Position numbers and translations under genes: made by a program | Notes under the pieces: model-generated | What the model was told of the DNA's origin: nothing | The model's database searches: none | The model's input: only the letters and a program-made list of their open reading frames with translations | Source of the DNA: an uncultured Gammaproteobacteria bacterium | GTDB lineage: Bacteria; Pseudomonadota; Gammaproteobacteria; Arenicellales; Poriferihabitantaceae | Length of the DNA stretch: 64,000 nucleotides | NCBI GenBank assembly: GCA_947259885.1 | Contig: CAMYNW010000010.1 | Location: forward strand, 1-64,000 | Reading direction: 5' to 3' | Shown: in pieces, positions 1 to 11,146 of the stretch | Numbering within the stretch: position 1 is the first letter of the stretch | Layout of the letters: each line of letters begins with the position of its first letter

Positions 1-425
1 CTAGCCAATTCGCCGTTTGCAACGCGATCTTTAGCGACCACGATAATACGTGCCCGAGAAGTCAGGCCGTACCAGTGGTTTTCCGGATCCCTCAAGTTGG
101 GTGGAATATTGTCCTTGATCTGGTCGGATTCAGTCGCTTGTGTTAAACCAGCGTTCTTAAAATCCGTCAGCCGCCCAATATCTACGGTGAACACAATATC
201 GGCAGGGCTGTTCTGGCCTTCACTTCGGAGTCGCTCCAGCATTCCCTTTTCGGCAAAAACCGCGTTGACCTTGATTCCAGTCTGTGAACTGAATTCATCA
301 AACATAGGCTGAATAAGTTGCGGCTTACGCGAAGAATATACATTTACTTCTTCTGCCTGCGCACCAGGGCCCAGCAGAATAACGCTGGTTAAGGTGATGG
401 CGGCGAGATAGATGCGGAGTATCAT
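1..425 (-). CDS. Fe(3+) ABC transporter, periplasmic substrate-binding protein (5' part, truncated by window edge)
   Basis: Reverse translation MILRIYLAAITLTSVILLGPGAQAEEVNVYSSRKPQLIQPMFDEFSSQTGIKVNAVFAEKGMLERLRSEG...ADIVFTVDIGRL: signal peptide plus FutA/IdiA-type ferric-binding motif; open to window start. Confidence 0.85.
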   Translation of the reverse strand, partial: MILRIYLAAITLTSVILLGPGAQAEEVNVYSSRKPQLIQPMFDEFSSQTGIKVNAVFAEKGMLERLRSEGQNSPADIVFTVDIGRLTDFKNAGLTQATESDQIKDNIPPNLRDPENHWYGLTSRARIIVVAKDRVANGELA

Positions 426-470
426 GATAAAAACTGTTGAGTAATTGGAAATCTGGCTAAATGTTAATGC

Positions 471-491
471 AAATAAGAATGATTCGCAATA
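471..491. promoter_or_regulatory. Putative Fur box upstream of ferric-binding protein gene
   Basis: AAATAAGAATGATTCGCAATA resembles the GATAATGATAATCATTATC Fur consensus and lies just upstream of the iron SBP start. Confidence 0.5.
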
Positions 492-725
492 GTAAACAAA
501 TAACTCATAAATTGAATTGACTTTAATCAATAACGGCTCAACAAAGAATCAACCATAGGGTTACACAGGGTGTGGTAGATCGTTACCAGGTCCGGGTTGC
601 CGCGGGCGTGTGAAATACTGGATAGATCTTGAATCATTTACCGCCTATAGGCTTCTGTTATCCGAAGCTGAACGGTAGAATCCGACCCCCTCCAAACCGA
701 TGCGCCTGGCCAATCACTTATCTCC

Positions 726-2465
726 ATGAAAGCGGCAATTGAATCACTCCTGAAGCAGGCACTTAAGCTGCTTCCGGATGCGGAAATTCTGCCCCAAGAC
801 GCAATCGACAGGGTCCATGTGGAACGCACCCGCGACAGCTCACATGGAGACTTTGCCAGTAACGTTGCGCTGGTCCTGGCAAAGAATTTACGTACTAATC
901 CGAAACAGTTGGCTCAAATTCTCGTAGAGCTGCTGCCGGAATCAGAACTACTGAGTAAGACTGAGATCGCTGGACCAGGATTTATCAACTTTACACTTCA
1001 CAAGAATGCCTGGTTTGACCTCATTGATTTAATCAGACACAAGGGTCACGCCTATGGCCGCAGTGCCATGGGACAGGGACGAAGAGTAATGGTGGAGTTT
1101 GTTTCCGCTAATCCAACCGGGCCGCTACATGTGGGGCATGGCAGAGGAGCGGCCTATGGAGATTCACTGGCGCGTATATTGCGCGCGGCAGGTTACGATA
1201 CACACAGCGAGTACTACGTAAACGACGCTGGACGACAAATGGATATCCTGGCGCTCAGCGTTTGGCTTCGATACCTGGAAAAACGCGGTAAATCTGTATC
1301 CTTCCCCGACAATGGATACAAAGGCGCATATATCCATGACATTGCGAGCGACTTGGCTGAAATTGTCCAGGATCAGCTGGCGGTTTTACCTCACGACTTT
1401 TTTGAAATTCTTCCGGAAGATCCGGATCAGCGAATTGATCAACTGGTCGCCCGTTGTAAGCAGACTCTCGGGGCCACTGGGTTCAATCAGTTATTCGATC
1501 ACGGGTGTAATACGCTGGTAGAGGATATTAGACAGGATCTTGCCGAGTTCGGTGTGATTTACCAGCAATGGTTTTCAGAACGTTCGCTCATTACCAGCGG
1601 TGCCATGGAAGAGTCCGTGCAGGTTCTTGAGCGGAATGGACACATCTACGAAAAAGATGGAGCCAAATGGTTTCGTGCAACTGATTTCGGTGATGAAAAG
1701 GATCGTGTTGTTAAGCGGGCTAACGGAACCCACACTTATTTTGCGACTGATCTTGCATACCACTATGACAAGGGAGAGCGAGGGTTTGACAGAATTCTCG
1801 ATGTCTTCGGCGCTGATCATCATGGTTATGTCAATCGGATCAAGGCATCTTTTGAAGCGCTGGGACACGCTCGCGAGAGTCTAGACGTGTTACTGGTGCA
1901 ATTCGCGGTTCTATACCGCGGCGGAAGTAAAGTCTCAATGTCCACAAGAGGTGGAGAATTTGTTACTTTACGAGAACTCCGTGAGGAGGTCGGCAATGAC
2001 GCTGCTCGATTCTTTTATGCACTGAGAAAGCCTGATCAGCACATGGATTTTGATTTGGATCTGGCAAAATCACAGTCTTCGGAAAACCCTGTTTATTATA
2101 TTCAGTATGCGCATGCGCGTATTTGTAGCGTGTTCAGGCAGTTGCAGGAAAAGGGCCTAGAGACCCTTGAAGATCGCTCACCAGACTATCGATTGTTGTC
2201 GGAAGACCGCGAACAAGAGCTGATGCAAAGTCTTTCCAAGTATCCGGAAGTGATTGAATCCGCAGCACGATCTTTGGAACCACACCAGGTCGCGTACTAT
2301 TTACGGGATCTCGCGACCGCGTTCCACACTTACTATAATGCACATCCGTTTCTAGCCAGTGAAAACGATATGAGGTTAGCACGTCTGGGACTAATCGATG
2401 CGACCCGCCAGGTCATTGCGAATGGACTCGATCTGCTGGGTGTCAGTGCTCCCACAAAAATGTAA
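726..2465 (+). CDS. argS: Arginyl-tRNA synthetase
   Basis: 579 aa; VEFVSANPTGPLHVGHGRGAAYGD (HIGH-type) and SKVSMSTRGGEFVTL motifs. Confidence 0.97.
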   Translation: MKAAIESLLKQALKLLPDAEILPQDAIDRVHVERTRDSSHGDFASNVALVLAKNLRTNPKQLAQILVELLPESELLSKTEIAGPGFINFTLHKNAWFDLIDLIRHKGHAYGRSAMGQGRRVMVEFVSANPTGPLHVGHGRGAAYGDSLARILRAAGYDTHSEYYVNDAGRQMDILALSVWLRYLEKRGKSVSFPDNGYKGAYIHDIASDLAEIVQDQLAVLPHDFFEILPEDPDQRIDQLVARCKQTLGATGFNQLFDHGCNTLVEDIRQDLAEFGVIYQQWFSERSLITSGAMEESVQVLERNGHIYEKDGAKWFRATDFGDEKDRVVKRANGTHTYFATDLAYHYDKGERGFDRILDVFGADHHGYVNRIKASFEALGHARESLDVLLVQFAVLYRGGSKVSMSTRGGEFVTLRELREEVGNDAARFFYALRKPDQHMDFDLDLAKSQSSENPVYYIQYAHARICSVFRQLQEKGLETLEDRSPDYRLLSEDREQELMQSLSKYPEVIESAARSLEPHQVAYYLRDLATAFHTYYNAHPFLASENDMRLARLGLIDATRQVIANGLDLLGVSAPTKM

Positions 2466-2482
2466 CCGTCGTAAAGTAAAGA

Positions 2483-3130
2483 ATGGCACAGGCAAAGAGA
2501 AAGAAAAAAAAATCGACGTCGAAACGCAAGACATTCAGCGGATTTTCGTCACACGGCATCGGTATGTTGCTGGCCGGAATAGTGATTGGATCTCTTGGGA
2601 CCACCCTATGGCAGGGATACCAATCCAGGGAAAGTGAGGTGGGCTCGGGAATTCGACAAATGATCGAAAATTCACGGCAAGAATCGGCCAGTCAGGATGA
2701 TGTGGCGCCCGTTCCTGAGGTCGCCCCGGAACCGCAGACCACTACCTACGACTTTTTCACCGTGCTACCTGAAATCGAGGTAGTAGTGTCCGAGGATGAG
2801 GAGCCAGCGATCAGCACTGCGGTGCAAACAAATAAAGATCAACAAGGGGACACTCAACCCGACACATCTTCGGCAGTAAAACCTAAGAGCGCTTACATGT
2901 TACAGGCCGGATCGTTCAATACTGAGACAGATGCAGAGCGTCAGAAAGCAGGTCTGGCTTTACTTGGTCTGAGTTCAACAATCCAGAAAGTAACCATCCA
3001 GGGGCGTGGTGATTTCTACCGAGTCCGCCTGGGGCCCTATGTAGATCATGGAAAAATGGTAGAAACGGACGAGAGGCTTCGGGAGGAGGGTATAAAAGCT
3101 TTGCGATTAAAAATTTCAAAAGCGGGATAG
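2483..3130 (+). CDS. SPOR-domain (FtsN-like) cell division protein
   Basis: N-terminal basic segment plus one TM helix; C-terminal YMLQAGSFNTETDAERQKAGLALLGL...YRVRLGPY SPOR domain; directly follows argS. Confidence 0.85.
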   Translation: MAQAKRKKKKSTSKRKTFSGFSSHGIGMLLAGIVIGSLGTTLWQGYQSRESEVGSGIRQMIENSRQESASQDDVAPVPEVAPEPQTTTYDFFTVLPEIEVVVSEDEEPAISTAVQTNKDQQGDTQPDTSSAVKPKSAYMLQAGSFNTETDAERQKAGLALLGLSSTIQKVTIQGRGDFYRVRLGPYVDHGKMVETDERLREEGIKALRLKISKAG

Positions 3131-3180
3131 CATTGATCGATAACCGCGGTCTTAACTAGCCTTGCAGAGATATCTCAATA

Positions 3181-4110
3181 TTGAAAATGAAGACGGTCAC
3201 AATAGCAACTCGAAAAAGTAAGCTCGCACTATGGCAGGCATACTATGTTCGAGATCGCTTGCAGGAATGTCATCAGCATCTAAACGTAGAGTTGCTGGAA
3301 ATCGTTTCCGAGGGAGACAAAACTCTGGATGTCCCGCTGTCACAAGTTGGTGGCAAGGGACTATTTCTAAAAGAACTCGAGCATTCTTTAGTCACTGGTA
3401 CGGCAGATATCGCGGTGCATTCAATGAAAGATGTTACCGTTACCTTACCTGAAGGGCTTACTATCGCTGCAATTTGCCCTAGGGAAGATCCTAGGGATGC
3501 ATTTGTTTCTAATCACTACGAATCTATAAATCAGCTACCTGCCGGCGCCGTGGTAGGCAGTTGCAGTCTGCGGCGGCGTTGCCAAATACTGGCGGCGTTT
3601 CCAGATCTTGAAGTTAGAAATCTGCGGGGCAATGTTAATACCAGGCTGGGGCGTCTCGACAGTGGAGATTATGACGCCCTGGTGCTTGCTGCAGCCGGTT
3701 TAAAACGGCTCGATTTTGAATCTCGGATTCGACAGTGCCTTGATGTCGGTATTAGTTTGCCCGCGGTGGGGCAGGGCGCGGTAGGAATCGAATGTCGTGA
3801 AAATGATGAAGAAATGATCAACCTTTTGCAGCCATTGATTGATGACGAGGCTAGTTTGCGGGTAGAGGCGGAGCGGGCCGCTAACCGGCGGCTCGGAGGA
3901 GGCTGTCATGTGCCAGTTGCGGTGTTCGCAGAAATCGATGCAAATTTGATGCGCGTGCGGGGGCTGGTGGGAGAACTCGACGGTTCGCGAATCTTGCGGG
4001 CCGAGGCATCTGGTGCGCCAGGAGACGCGGTCGCACTCGGGCATGACGTTGCAAACCAGTTAAATGATCAGGGTGCCCAGAAAATTCTCGAAAGCGTCTA
4101 TGCCGGCTAA
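3181..4110 (+). CDS. hemC: Porphobilinogen deaminase
   Basis: [62 protein letters not shown]; start may be 3187. Confidence 0.97.
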   Translation: MKMKTVTIATRKSKLALWQAYYVRDRLQECHQHLNVELLEIVSEGDKTLDVPLSQVGGKGLFLKELEHSLVTGTADIAVHSMKDVTVTLPEGLTIAAICPREDPRDAFVSNHYESINQLPAGAVVGSCSLRRRCQILAAFPDLEVRNLRGNVNTRLGRLDSGDYDALVLAAAGLKRLDFESRIRQCLDVGISLPAVGQGAVGIECRENDEEMINLLQPLIDDEASLRVEAERAANRRLGGGCHVPVAVFAEIDANLMRVRGLVGELDGSRILRAEASGAPGDAVALGHDVANQLNDQGAQKILESVYAG

Positions 4111-4888
4111 TTTGCTCACGGGGTACAGGGTGTTGATTACGCGCCCTGAAGGATCCTCGGAAAAAATAGCCCATCTGATTACGGCCCAGGGAGGACTGTC
4201 ACTTGAGTATCCAGTGCTCAAAATCGTGCTCGAGGACGGACACCCAACCATGCAGCACGTAATGGCAAATCTGTCTACTTTTGATCTCGCGGTTTTTGTC
4301 AGCGTCCATGCGGTCAGGTCTTTAGCGGCAGGATTGCAGCGCGAAAACAAACAACTACCTCAATTACTTAAGATTGCGGCCATCGGTCCAACCACGGCGG
4401 CAGAGCTCGAGTCTCACGATTATCCGGTACATTATTTGCCTCGCGGTTCGGTAAACAGCGAAGGATTAATTGGTACCTTTGGAGATCTGAAATTGAGCGG
4501 ACGGAAAGTGGTGATATTTGGCGGTCAATCTGGCAGAGGGATTTTGCAGAAATACCTGAGCGATGTTGGTGCTAAGGTTAAAGAGGTCGAATCTTATCGA
4601 CGAATGCCTAATCCCGACTCGCTCAATCAAGTACTCGACCAATGGTTAATAGATGACCGCAGGTTGCTCACTTTAACCAGCGTGGAGGTGTTGCAACAAC
4701 TGCTGGAGAAAATACCGGCCACACAGCGTGGCCAGGTTCTTCGGAGCGATGTTGCGGCATTGAGCGAACGTATTGCCCAGGTCTGTGTTGACCGTGGCTT
4801 TACGGGCCAGGTTTCGGTGGCGGAATCTTCCGATGCCCAGGGTTTGCTGGATGCATTGATTGTATGTGTCAGGGATGATCGGAATTAA
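4100..4888 (+). CDS. hemD: Uroporphyrinogen-III synthase
   Basis: Follows hemC with overlapping start; [23 protein letters not shown] and [12 protein letters not shown]; the ORF also has an upstream in-frame start at 4064. Confidence 0.9.
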   Translation: MPANLLTGYRVLITRPEGSSEKIAHLITAQGGLSLEYPVLKIVLEDGHPTMQHVMANLSTFDLAVFVSVHAVRSLAAGLQRENKQLPQLLKIAAIGPTTAAELESHDYPVHYLPRGSVNSEGLIGTFGDLKLSGRKVVIFGGQSGRGILQKYLSDVGAKVKEVESYRRMPNPDSLNQVLDQWLIDDRRLLTLTSVEVLQQLLEKIPATQRGQVLRSDVAALSERIAQVCVDRGFTGQVSVAESSDAQGLLDALIVCVRDDRN

Positions 4889-4994
4889 GCCTGTGTTAAG
4901 TATTACTGCACTATGTTACGGTGGTCGGTGGTTATAAAAGTGACTACAATAGAGTTTTACCCAGAATAAACTCCGCCCGCAGAGGGAAAGTAAG

Positions 4995-6389
4995 TTGACA
5001 GATATTAAAAAAGAGTCAGGGACACAGGATCCCGAACAATCGAGCAGCACCCCGGAAAACCAGAATACCAGCAGCGTCAGCGCTGAACCATCGGCGGGCA
5101 AGATTTCAGCACCGGCGCCTCAAGCCACGGTTGTATCGGCACCCGAGTCAGGATCAGGTAAAGGGCTCGCATCGGGAGCGCTGATACTAAGCATTGTAGC
5201 GTTGGGTGCCGCCGGGTATGCCTGGTATCAGACCGCAGTCAACGCCCGCCTCGCCGGCGGCGAACAGACTAGCCGAATCACTACAGTCGAGCAACGGTTT
5301 GGTGATATTAAAGATGCCCAATCGGGCGTTGCTGCGACCATAGACCAGATCAAGCAGCGGGTTGCAAACTCCGAAACTATGGTGACCGACCAAGTCAGTC
5401 AGGTCAAACAGCTGGTAGGTACTACTGAATCTGCGCTGATCGGACAGATTAGTGACGTCAAGCAGCAGCTTGCCACCGTGGAGTCGACAATTTCGGATCA
5501 GATGAGGGATGTTCGCAGTGGAGTCACAGCCCAGCAGGAACAGGTAGAGGCCAGGATTTCTTCGTCTGAACAGGATTTAAAAACCCAGTCGGAGTCCTTT
5601 CGAGGTGAGTTTAGCTCCTTGGCCGACTCGATCGGCGAAGTAAAAAATGCACTGGGTACAAGTGTTGAACAGTGGAGTTTGCGAGAGATCGAGCATTTAC
5701 TGGTGATGGCAAATGAGAGACTGCAGCTTGGTCAGGATCCGGAACTAGCACGTCGCGCTTTACAGATCGCGGACAACCGGCTTCAAGAAATCGACAACCC
5801 GGCACTGCTCGATACACGTAGCGCTTTGAGCGCTGAGATTGCAGCGCTGACATCACTCGAGTCGGTGGATGTCGCAGCTGTAACCAACAGCCTAACTTTG
5901 CTGTCAAATACCATTGGTGATTTACCGTTACTTGGTATTGGCGATACCACAGGGCCAGTTAAATCTGAACCGACCGAGTCTACGTCCGAAACCGAAGAAC
6001 CCCAATCTGCGCAATCGGCCAGTGAAAAAGCAGTCAGTATCGGTCGTGGCTTCCTGGCGGATCTCAGTAATCTGGTGCAGGTGGAGAAAAACGGTAAACC
6101 AGTCGCACCCACTATCACGCCCGAAATCCGGCAACTTATTCTTGCTAAAGGGAGATTGATGCTCGAAGGTGCGCAGGTGGCGCTAGTTCGGCAACAGTCT
6201 GAAGTCTACCTTGAGCGGATTCAGGCTACTGCGTCCTGGGTTGAAGAACATTTCGATACTAGCAACGATCAAACAACCGCCTGGCTGGATCAGCTTTCTT
6301 CATTGGAGCAGATCACACCAAAGGTTGATTATCCGGATATCTCTGGATCCCTTGCGATGCTCAGAAGCGTAATCGGATCAGGAGGCTAG
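4995..6389 (+). CDS. hemX: HemX family (uroporphyrinogen-III C-methyltransferase-like membrane protein)
   Basis: Single TM plus coiled-coil plus conserved WSLREIEHLLVMANERLQLGQD; hemCDXY synteny. Confidence 0.9.
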   Translation: MTDIKKESGTQDPEQSSSTPENQNTSSVSAEPSAGKISAPAPQATVVSAPESGSGKGLASGALILSIVALGAAGYAWYQTAVNARLAGGEQTSRITTVEQRFGDIKDAQSGVAATIDQIKQRVANSETMVTDQVSQVKQLVGTTESALIGQISDVKQQLATVESTISDQMRDVRSGVTAQQEQVEARISSSEQDLKTQSESFRGEFSSLADSIGEVKNALGTSVEQWSLREIEHLLVMANERLQLGQDPELARRALQIADNRLQEIDNPALLDTRSALSAEIAALTSLESVDVAAVTNSLTLLSNTIGDLPLLGIGDTTGPVKSEPTESTSETEEPQSAQSASEKAVSIGRGFLADLSNLVQVEKNGKPVAPTITPEIRQLILAKGRLMLEGAQVALVRQQSEVYLERIQATASWVEEHFDTSNDQTTAWLDQLSSLEQITPKVDYPDISGSLAMLRSVIGSGG

Positions 6390-6393
6390 GCAA

Positions 6394-7698
6394 GTGAGAC
6401 TTGTTATCTTTATTCTGATTGCGTTGACGGGCGGTCTTGCTTTGTCAATGTATGCAAACCACGATCCAGGTTATATCGTGCTTTCGCTCGATCCCTATAC
6501 AGTGCGTTTGCCCTTAGCGCTGTTTATTCTTTTCTTGCTGATGGCATTCGCAGTGCTGTATCTGTTGATTAATGCCATTGTCAGTCTATTCAGGGCGCCG
6601 AAAATAGTTAAGAAATGGCGCAAAGGTAAACAGGAGTTGAGCGCCCAGCAACATACGATGAAGGGCTTCGCAGGACTTATTGAGGGCAACTGGTCTGATG
6701 CCGAAGGTAGCCTGCTGAGCAAGCTTGAGCACAATAATGCGTCCCTTATGAACTACCTTGGTGCGGCCTATGCCGCGCAGCAACTGGGACAGATCGCAAG
6801 ACGTAATCAGCATCTTAAGGCGGCGCTCGATGCACATCCGCGTCAGGAGCTTGCGATTAAGTTGACCCGTTCACGGATGCAGATGCAGGCAGGAGAATTT
6901 GGGGACGCGCGTGACCAACTTGAGTATTTGCGTCTGAGTGCGCCGCGAAACGTGGCGGTGGCGAGACTGTTGGCGGATGTATACAGGGAGCTCAATGAAT
7001 GGCCAGCTTTGGTGCAGTTGATGCCAGCACTGGGCAAGCTCAAGGCGTTCCCGGAAGATGAGCTAAAGGCAAGAGAAAAAGTGGCTCTTGAGCACCACCT
7101 TGAGGCGCCCGCATTGTTGCAGGGTGATGGATCCAAGATCGATGAAACCTACAAGGCTTTGCCAAGGAAAAAGAAAAAAGACGCCGCGGCGGTGGCCAGT
7201 TATGCGCGACAACTTATCCGATCCGGGGAAGGGCAGCGAGCGGAATCGGCATTACGCAAAGCGCTCAATCGGGAGTGGAACCCGGATCTGGTAAAGTTGT
7301 ATGGTCTAACCGAAACCAAGCATGGTCGCGACCAGCTCAAGCTGCTTGAATCCTGGGCAAAGAAGTATGGCGATGATCCTCAACTGACATTTGCTATGGC
7401 GAGACTTCATCGCCGGGATAATCAGCTTGAAAAGGCTAAGGAGCTATATGCCCAAGTAGTCGCAGCTACCGGAGACTCCGAGGCAATTGCCGAAATGGGT
7501 GATTTATTAGAGCAGATGGGAGACCCGGAATCTGCACTCCTGGTGTATAAACAGGGACTAAAAGCATTGGCAGGATCGGATCAGCTCTCCCTGGACGTCC
7601 CAAACTCCGAAGCGGCCCTGGTCGCACTTGACGTGGATGCGGTGGAAACTGATCAGGACAATCCAATCCCCGTTGTTTCAGGCCCAAGCCCAGCCTGA
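6394..7698 (+). CDS. hemY: HemY family protein (TPR, inner membrane)
   Basis: Two N-terminal TM helices then TPR-like repeats; downstream of hemX. Confidence 0.9.
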   Translation: MRLVIFILIALTGGLALSMYANHDPGYIVLSLDPYTVRLPLALFILFLLMAFAVLYLLINAIVSLFRAPKIVKKWRKGKQELSAQQHTMKGFAGLIEGNWSDAEGSLLSKLEHNNASLMNYLGAAYAAQQLGQIARRNQHLKAALDAHPRQELAIKLTRSRMQMQAGEFGDARDQLEYLRLSAPRNVAVARLLADVYRELNEWPALVQLMPALGKLKAFPEDELKAREKVALEHHLEAPALLQGDGSKIDETYKALPRKKKKDAAAVASYARQLIRSGEGQRAESALRKALNREWNPDLVKLYGLTETKHGRDQLKLLESWAKKYGDDPQLTFAMARLHRRDNQLEKAKELYAQVVAATGDSEAIAEMGDLLEQMGDPESALLVYKQGLKALAGSDQLSLDVPNSEAALVALDVDAVETDQDNPIPVVSGPSPA

Positions 7699-7799
7699 TC
7701 GGATCTGCCTGGTCTGTTCACGCAGAATAAACAAAATCTATTTGATCGCTGAGCCAGTCAGCCTTGCCTTATCTGGTCGGATATGTGTCGAAAAAATGT

Positions 7800-8177
7800 T
7801 TACCCATCTTTTCTAAAAGGATTCTCATAAAAAATATAACTGGTCGAATAATCGCTGAACTCAAAATAGACTTTTCGCTCGTCTGAATCGACAATGAAAT
7901 TTTTGTTGAGGTCCATTACCCCATATCCAAATCGGTATGGTCTGGGTTGACTGCCCTTGGTAGATACCGCGGTAGAGACTTTGTCTATTTCTATAAATCG
8001 ATTGACCAGCTTGTCCCCAGCATAGATATCAAGTACTCCTTGTGTGCCGGTCCAGTTTTGAACCGCTCTGCCAAATTTGTTTTGAGTTTCTTGCGTGCAT
8101 GCGCTCAAGGCCATGGCGCAGAGTACTGAAGTGGCCAGGAGAATCAGTTTGTTTTTGGCCATAAGATTTTTTTTCAT
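7800..8177 (-). CDS. Small putative lipoprotein
   Basis: 125 aa, signal peptide with lipobox LSAC (CAMALSACTQE); true start may be internal MAKNKLIL. Confidence 0.65.
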   Translation of the reverse strand: MKKNLMAKNKLILLATSVLCAMALSACTQETQNKFGRAVQNWTGTQGVLDIYAGDKLVNRFIEIDKVSTAVSTKGSQPRPYRFGYGVMDLNKNFIVDSDERKVYFEFSDYSTSYIFYENPFRKDG

Positions 8178-8477
8178 AAGCAGATAGATTTCTTAGCTGT
8201 CGCTTAATAGATGTATGACTTTAATAGCATATATCAAGCGCGCCCGGTAAAGGTCGTTAAAGACAATCTAAAAGTTAGAGGTCTTAATTTTGGTCACTAT
8301 ATGCTCTGCGCGAATCGCACCGGTTCAGTGAACGAATTTCTCCGTCTTTGTGCGATATAAATGGAGGGTAAATTCGAGTAAAATCGCGTGTTTTCGCGCT
8401 AATAGCTCCGAAATTGAACCATCCGGGCCCGGCTTCTGAACGGTCCCAGGCAAACTAAGTAGAAAAGAGGTTTTATT

Positions 8478-11063
8478 TTGCTGGAATCGTATGAACTACA
8501 TGTGGCTGAAAGAGCCGAAATGGGCATTGTTCCTAAGCCCTTGGATGCTGAACAAACCGCGGCGCTGGTGGAGCTGCTGAATTCCCCTCCGGCGGGAAAA
8601 GAAGAAATTTTGCTAGAGTTGCTCCGAAATCGGGTGCCTGCAGGTGTGGACCAGGCTGCTTATGTCAAAGCATCTTTTCTCGCGGCTATCGTTCGCAAGG
8701 AAACGACCTGTTCTCTGATCGATCGTGAGCTCGCAGTTGAGCTGCTTGGAATGATGCACGGTGGGTACAATATCGCACCGCTGATCGAAGCGCTCGATGA
8801 AGAATTACTTGCCGATGAAGCGGCGCACGCGCTGTCACATACTCTACTGGTGTTTGATGCGTTTTATGATGTCAAAGAGAAAGCGGATGGTGGCAACGCA
8901 CGTGCGAAGAAAGTCATTCAATCCTGGGCGGATGGAGAATGGTTCTCCGACGCGCCTGAGGTAAAAGAGAAGATAACGGTAACGGTATTCATGGTTCCCG
9001 GAGAGACTAATACTGACGATCTGTCGCCCGCGCCGGATGCCTGGTCTCGACCCGATATTCCTCTTCATGCTCTGGCGATGTTAAAAAACCCTAGAGAAGG
9101 ACTTACCGACAAGCCTCTCGAGAAATTACAAGACCTCAAACAGCTGGGGCATCCGGTCGCTTACGTGGGCGACGTGGTCGGTACTGGTTCATCACGGAAA
9201 TCCGCCACCAACTCTGTTCTCTGGTATACCGGCCAAGACATTCCCGGAATCCCAAATAAGCGAGCCGGTGGGTACTGCTTCGGTGGCAAAATCGCGCCAA
9301 TCTTTTTTAACACCATGGAAGATTCAGGGGCGTTACCGGTCGAGATGGATGTCAGTGCCATGGAGATGGGTGATGTCATAGACGTATATCCTTATGCAGG
9401 TAAAGTCTGCCGTCATGGTACTGATGAGGTGATCAGTACCTTTGAGCTCAAGACCAACGTGTTGCTCGATGAAGTGCGAGCCGGTGGGCGCATCAATCTG
9501 ATTATTGGGCGTGGGCTAACCGCCAGGGCACGGGAATGCCTCGGCCTTGGAGAAAACGATCTGTTTAAGAAGCCCGAGCCACTGTTGCAGAGTAACAATG
9601 GCTACACCCTGGCGCAGAAAATGGTTGGAGTTGCTTGCGGCCTTGAAGGTGTTCGACCAGGCCAATACTGCGAACCGAAAATGTCGACCGTGGGTTCGCA
9701 GGACACTACCGGACCGATGACTCGGGACGAATTGAAAGATCTCGCCTGCCTCGGATTCCAGGCAGATTTAGTGATGCAGTCTTTTTGCCACACGTCGGCA
9801 TACCCTAAACCGATAGATATCGAGACCCAACACAGCTTGCCTGACTTCATGATGGATCGTGGCGGGGTTTCTCTTAAACCTGGAGATGGCATCATCCACT
9901 CTTGGATGAATCGTATGCTGCTCCCGGATACGGTCGGCACCGGAGGAGATTCTCATACCCGTTTTCCGCTTGGAATTTCGTTTCCTGCGGGATCGGGATT
10001 GGTAGCATTCGCCGCAGCGACCGGGGTGATGCCCCTGGATATGCCAGAATCTGTTTTAGTGCGTTTCAAGGGAAAAATGCAGCCTGGAATTACATTGAGA
10101 GATCTGGTTCATTCGATCCCATATGTTGCCATTCAAAAAGGCCTTTTAACGGTCTCCAAAGAAGGCAAGAAAAACGTATTTTCCGGAAGAGTACTGGAGA
10201 TTGAAGGATTGCCGGATCTCAAAATAGAGCAGGCCTTTGAGCTAGCCGATGCGTCAGCCGAAAGGTCGGCTTCAGGTTGCACCATAAAACTCAACAGAGA
10301 GCCTATTATCGAGTACATCAATTCGAATATTGTAATGTTGCGCTGGATGATCAGCGAAGGATACGGTGACGTGCGTACTATGTCGCGAAGAATACTGGCC
10401 ATGGAAGTATGGCTTGAAGATCCTCAATTGATGGAGGCGGATTCCGATGCGGAGTACGCCGAGGTGATCGAGATCGATTTGAACCAGATCACTGAGCCTA
10501 TTTTGTGTGCTCCAAATGATCCCGATGATGCCAGATTGCTGTCGGAGGTCGCAGGTGATGGCGTTGACGAGGTATTTATAGGATCCTGCATGACAAATAT
10601 CGGCCACTTTCGTGCTGCCGGTAAATTACTCGACAAAATGAACAAGGTGATACCGACCCGCATGTGGATCGTTCCACCCACCAAAATGGATCAGGCGCAA
10701 TTGGTGGAGGAAGGCTGGTATGCGATTTTCGCCAAGGCCGGAGCCAGGACCGAACCGCCGGGCTGTTCACTATGTATGGGCAATCAGGCGCGGGTGGCTG
10801 ACAATGCCACTGTTGTTTCTACGTCAACCCGTAACTTTCCAAACCGTCTCGGAAAAGGCGCCAATGTGTATCTTGCCTCGTCAGAGCTGGCGGCAGTAGC
10901 AGGTGTGTTAGGCCGTCTACCCACGGTAGACGAGTACATGGAGGTGGCGTCTGAACTGAATACAATGGCGGCAGATATTTACCGCTACCTCAATTTTAAT
11001 GAAATGGATATGTACCAGTTGGCGGCCAATTCAGTGATACCGGAACAGGAATTTGCCCACTGA
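8478..11063 (+). CDS. acnB: Bifunctional aconitate hydratase 2/2-methylisocitrate dehydratase
   Basis: 861 aa with TTG start; [79 protein letters not shown]. Confidence 0.97.
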   Translation: MLESYELHVAERAEMGIVPKPLDAEQTAALVELLNSPPAGKEEILLELLRNRVPAGVDQAAYVKASFLAAIVRKETTCSLIDRELAVELLGMMHGGYNIAPLIEALDEELLADEAAHALSHTLLVFDAFYDVKEKADGGNARAKKVIQSWADGEWFSDAPEVKEKITVTVFMVPGETNTDDLSPAPDAWSRPDIPLHALAMLKNPREGLTDKPLEKLQDLKQLGHPVAYVGDVVGTGSSRKSATNSVLWYTGQDIPGIPNKRAGGYCFGGKIAPIFFNTMEDSGALPVEMDVSAMEMGDVIDVYPYAGKVCRHGTDEVISTFELKTNVLLDEVRAGGRINLIIGRGLTARARECLGLGENDLFKKPEPLLQSNNGYTLAQKMVGVACGLEGVRPGQYCEPKMSTVGSQDTTGPMTRDELKDLACLGFQADLVMQSFCHTSAYPKPIDIETQHSLPDFMMDRGGVSLKPGDGIIHSWMNRMLLPDTVGTGGDSHTRFPLGISFPAGSGLVAFAAATGVMPLDMPESVLVRFKGKMQPGITLRDLVHSIPYVAIQKGLLTVSKEGKKNVFSGRVLEIEGLPDLKIEQAFELADASAERSASGCTIKLNREPIIEYINSNIVMLRWMISEGYGDVRTMSRRILAMEVWLEDPQLMEADSDAEYAEVIEIDLNQITEPILCAPNDPDDARLLSEVAGDGVDEVFIGSCMTNIGHFRAAGKLLDKMNKVIPTRMWIVPPTKMDQAQLVEEGWYAIFAKAGARTEPPGCSLCMGNQARVADNATVVSTSTRNFPNRLGKGANVYLASSELAAVAGVLGRLPTVDEYMEVASELNTMAADIYRYLNFNEMDMYQLAANSVIPEQEFAH

Positions 11064-11094
11064 GCATGCATTACGCCCAACGGCGATGCTCCGT

Positions 11095-11129
11095 ATGCCG
11101 GTTACTGCTGTAATCGGCATTTTGTTTTT
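11095..11129 (+). terminator. Rho-independent terminator after acnB
   Basis: ATGCCGGTTAC-TGCT-GTAATCGGCAT hairpin followed by TTTGTTTTT. Confidence 0.75.
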
Positions 11130-11146
11130 ATCGTAAAGCCAGACAC

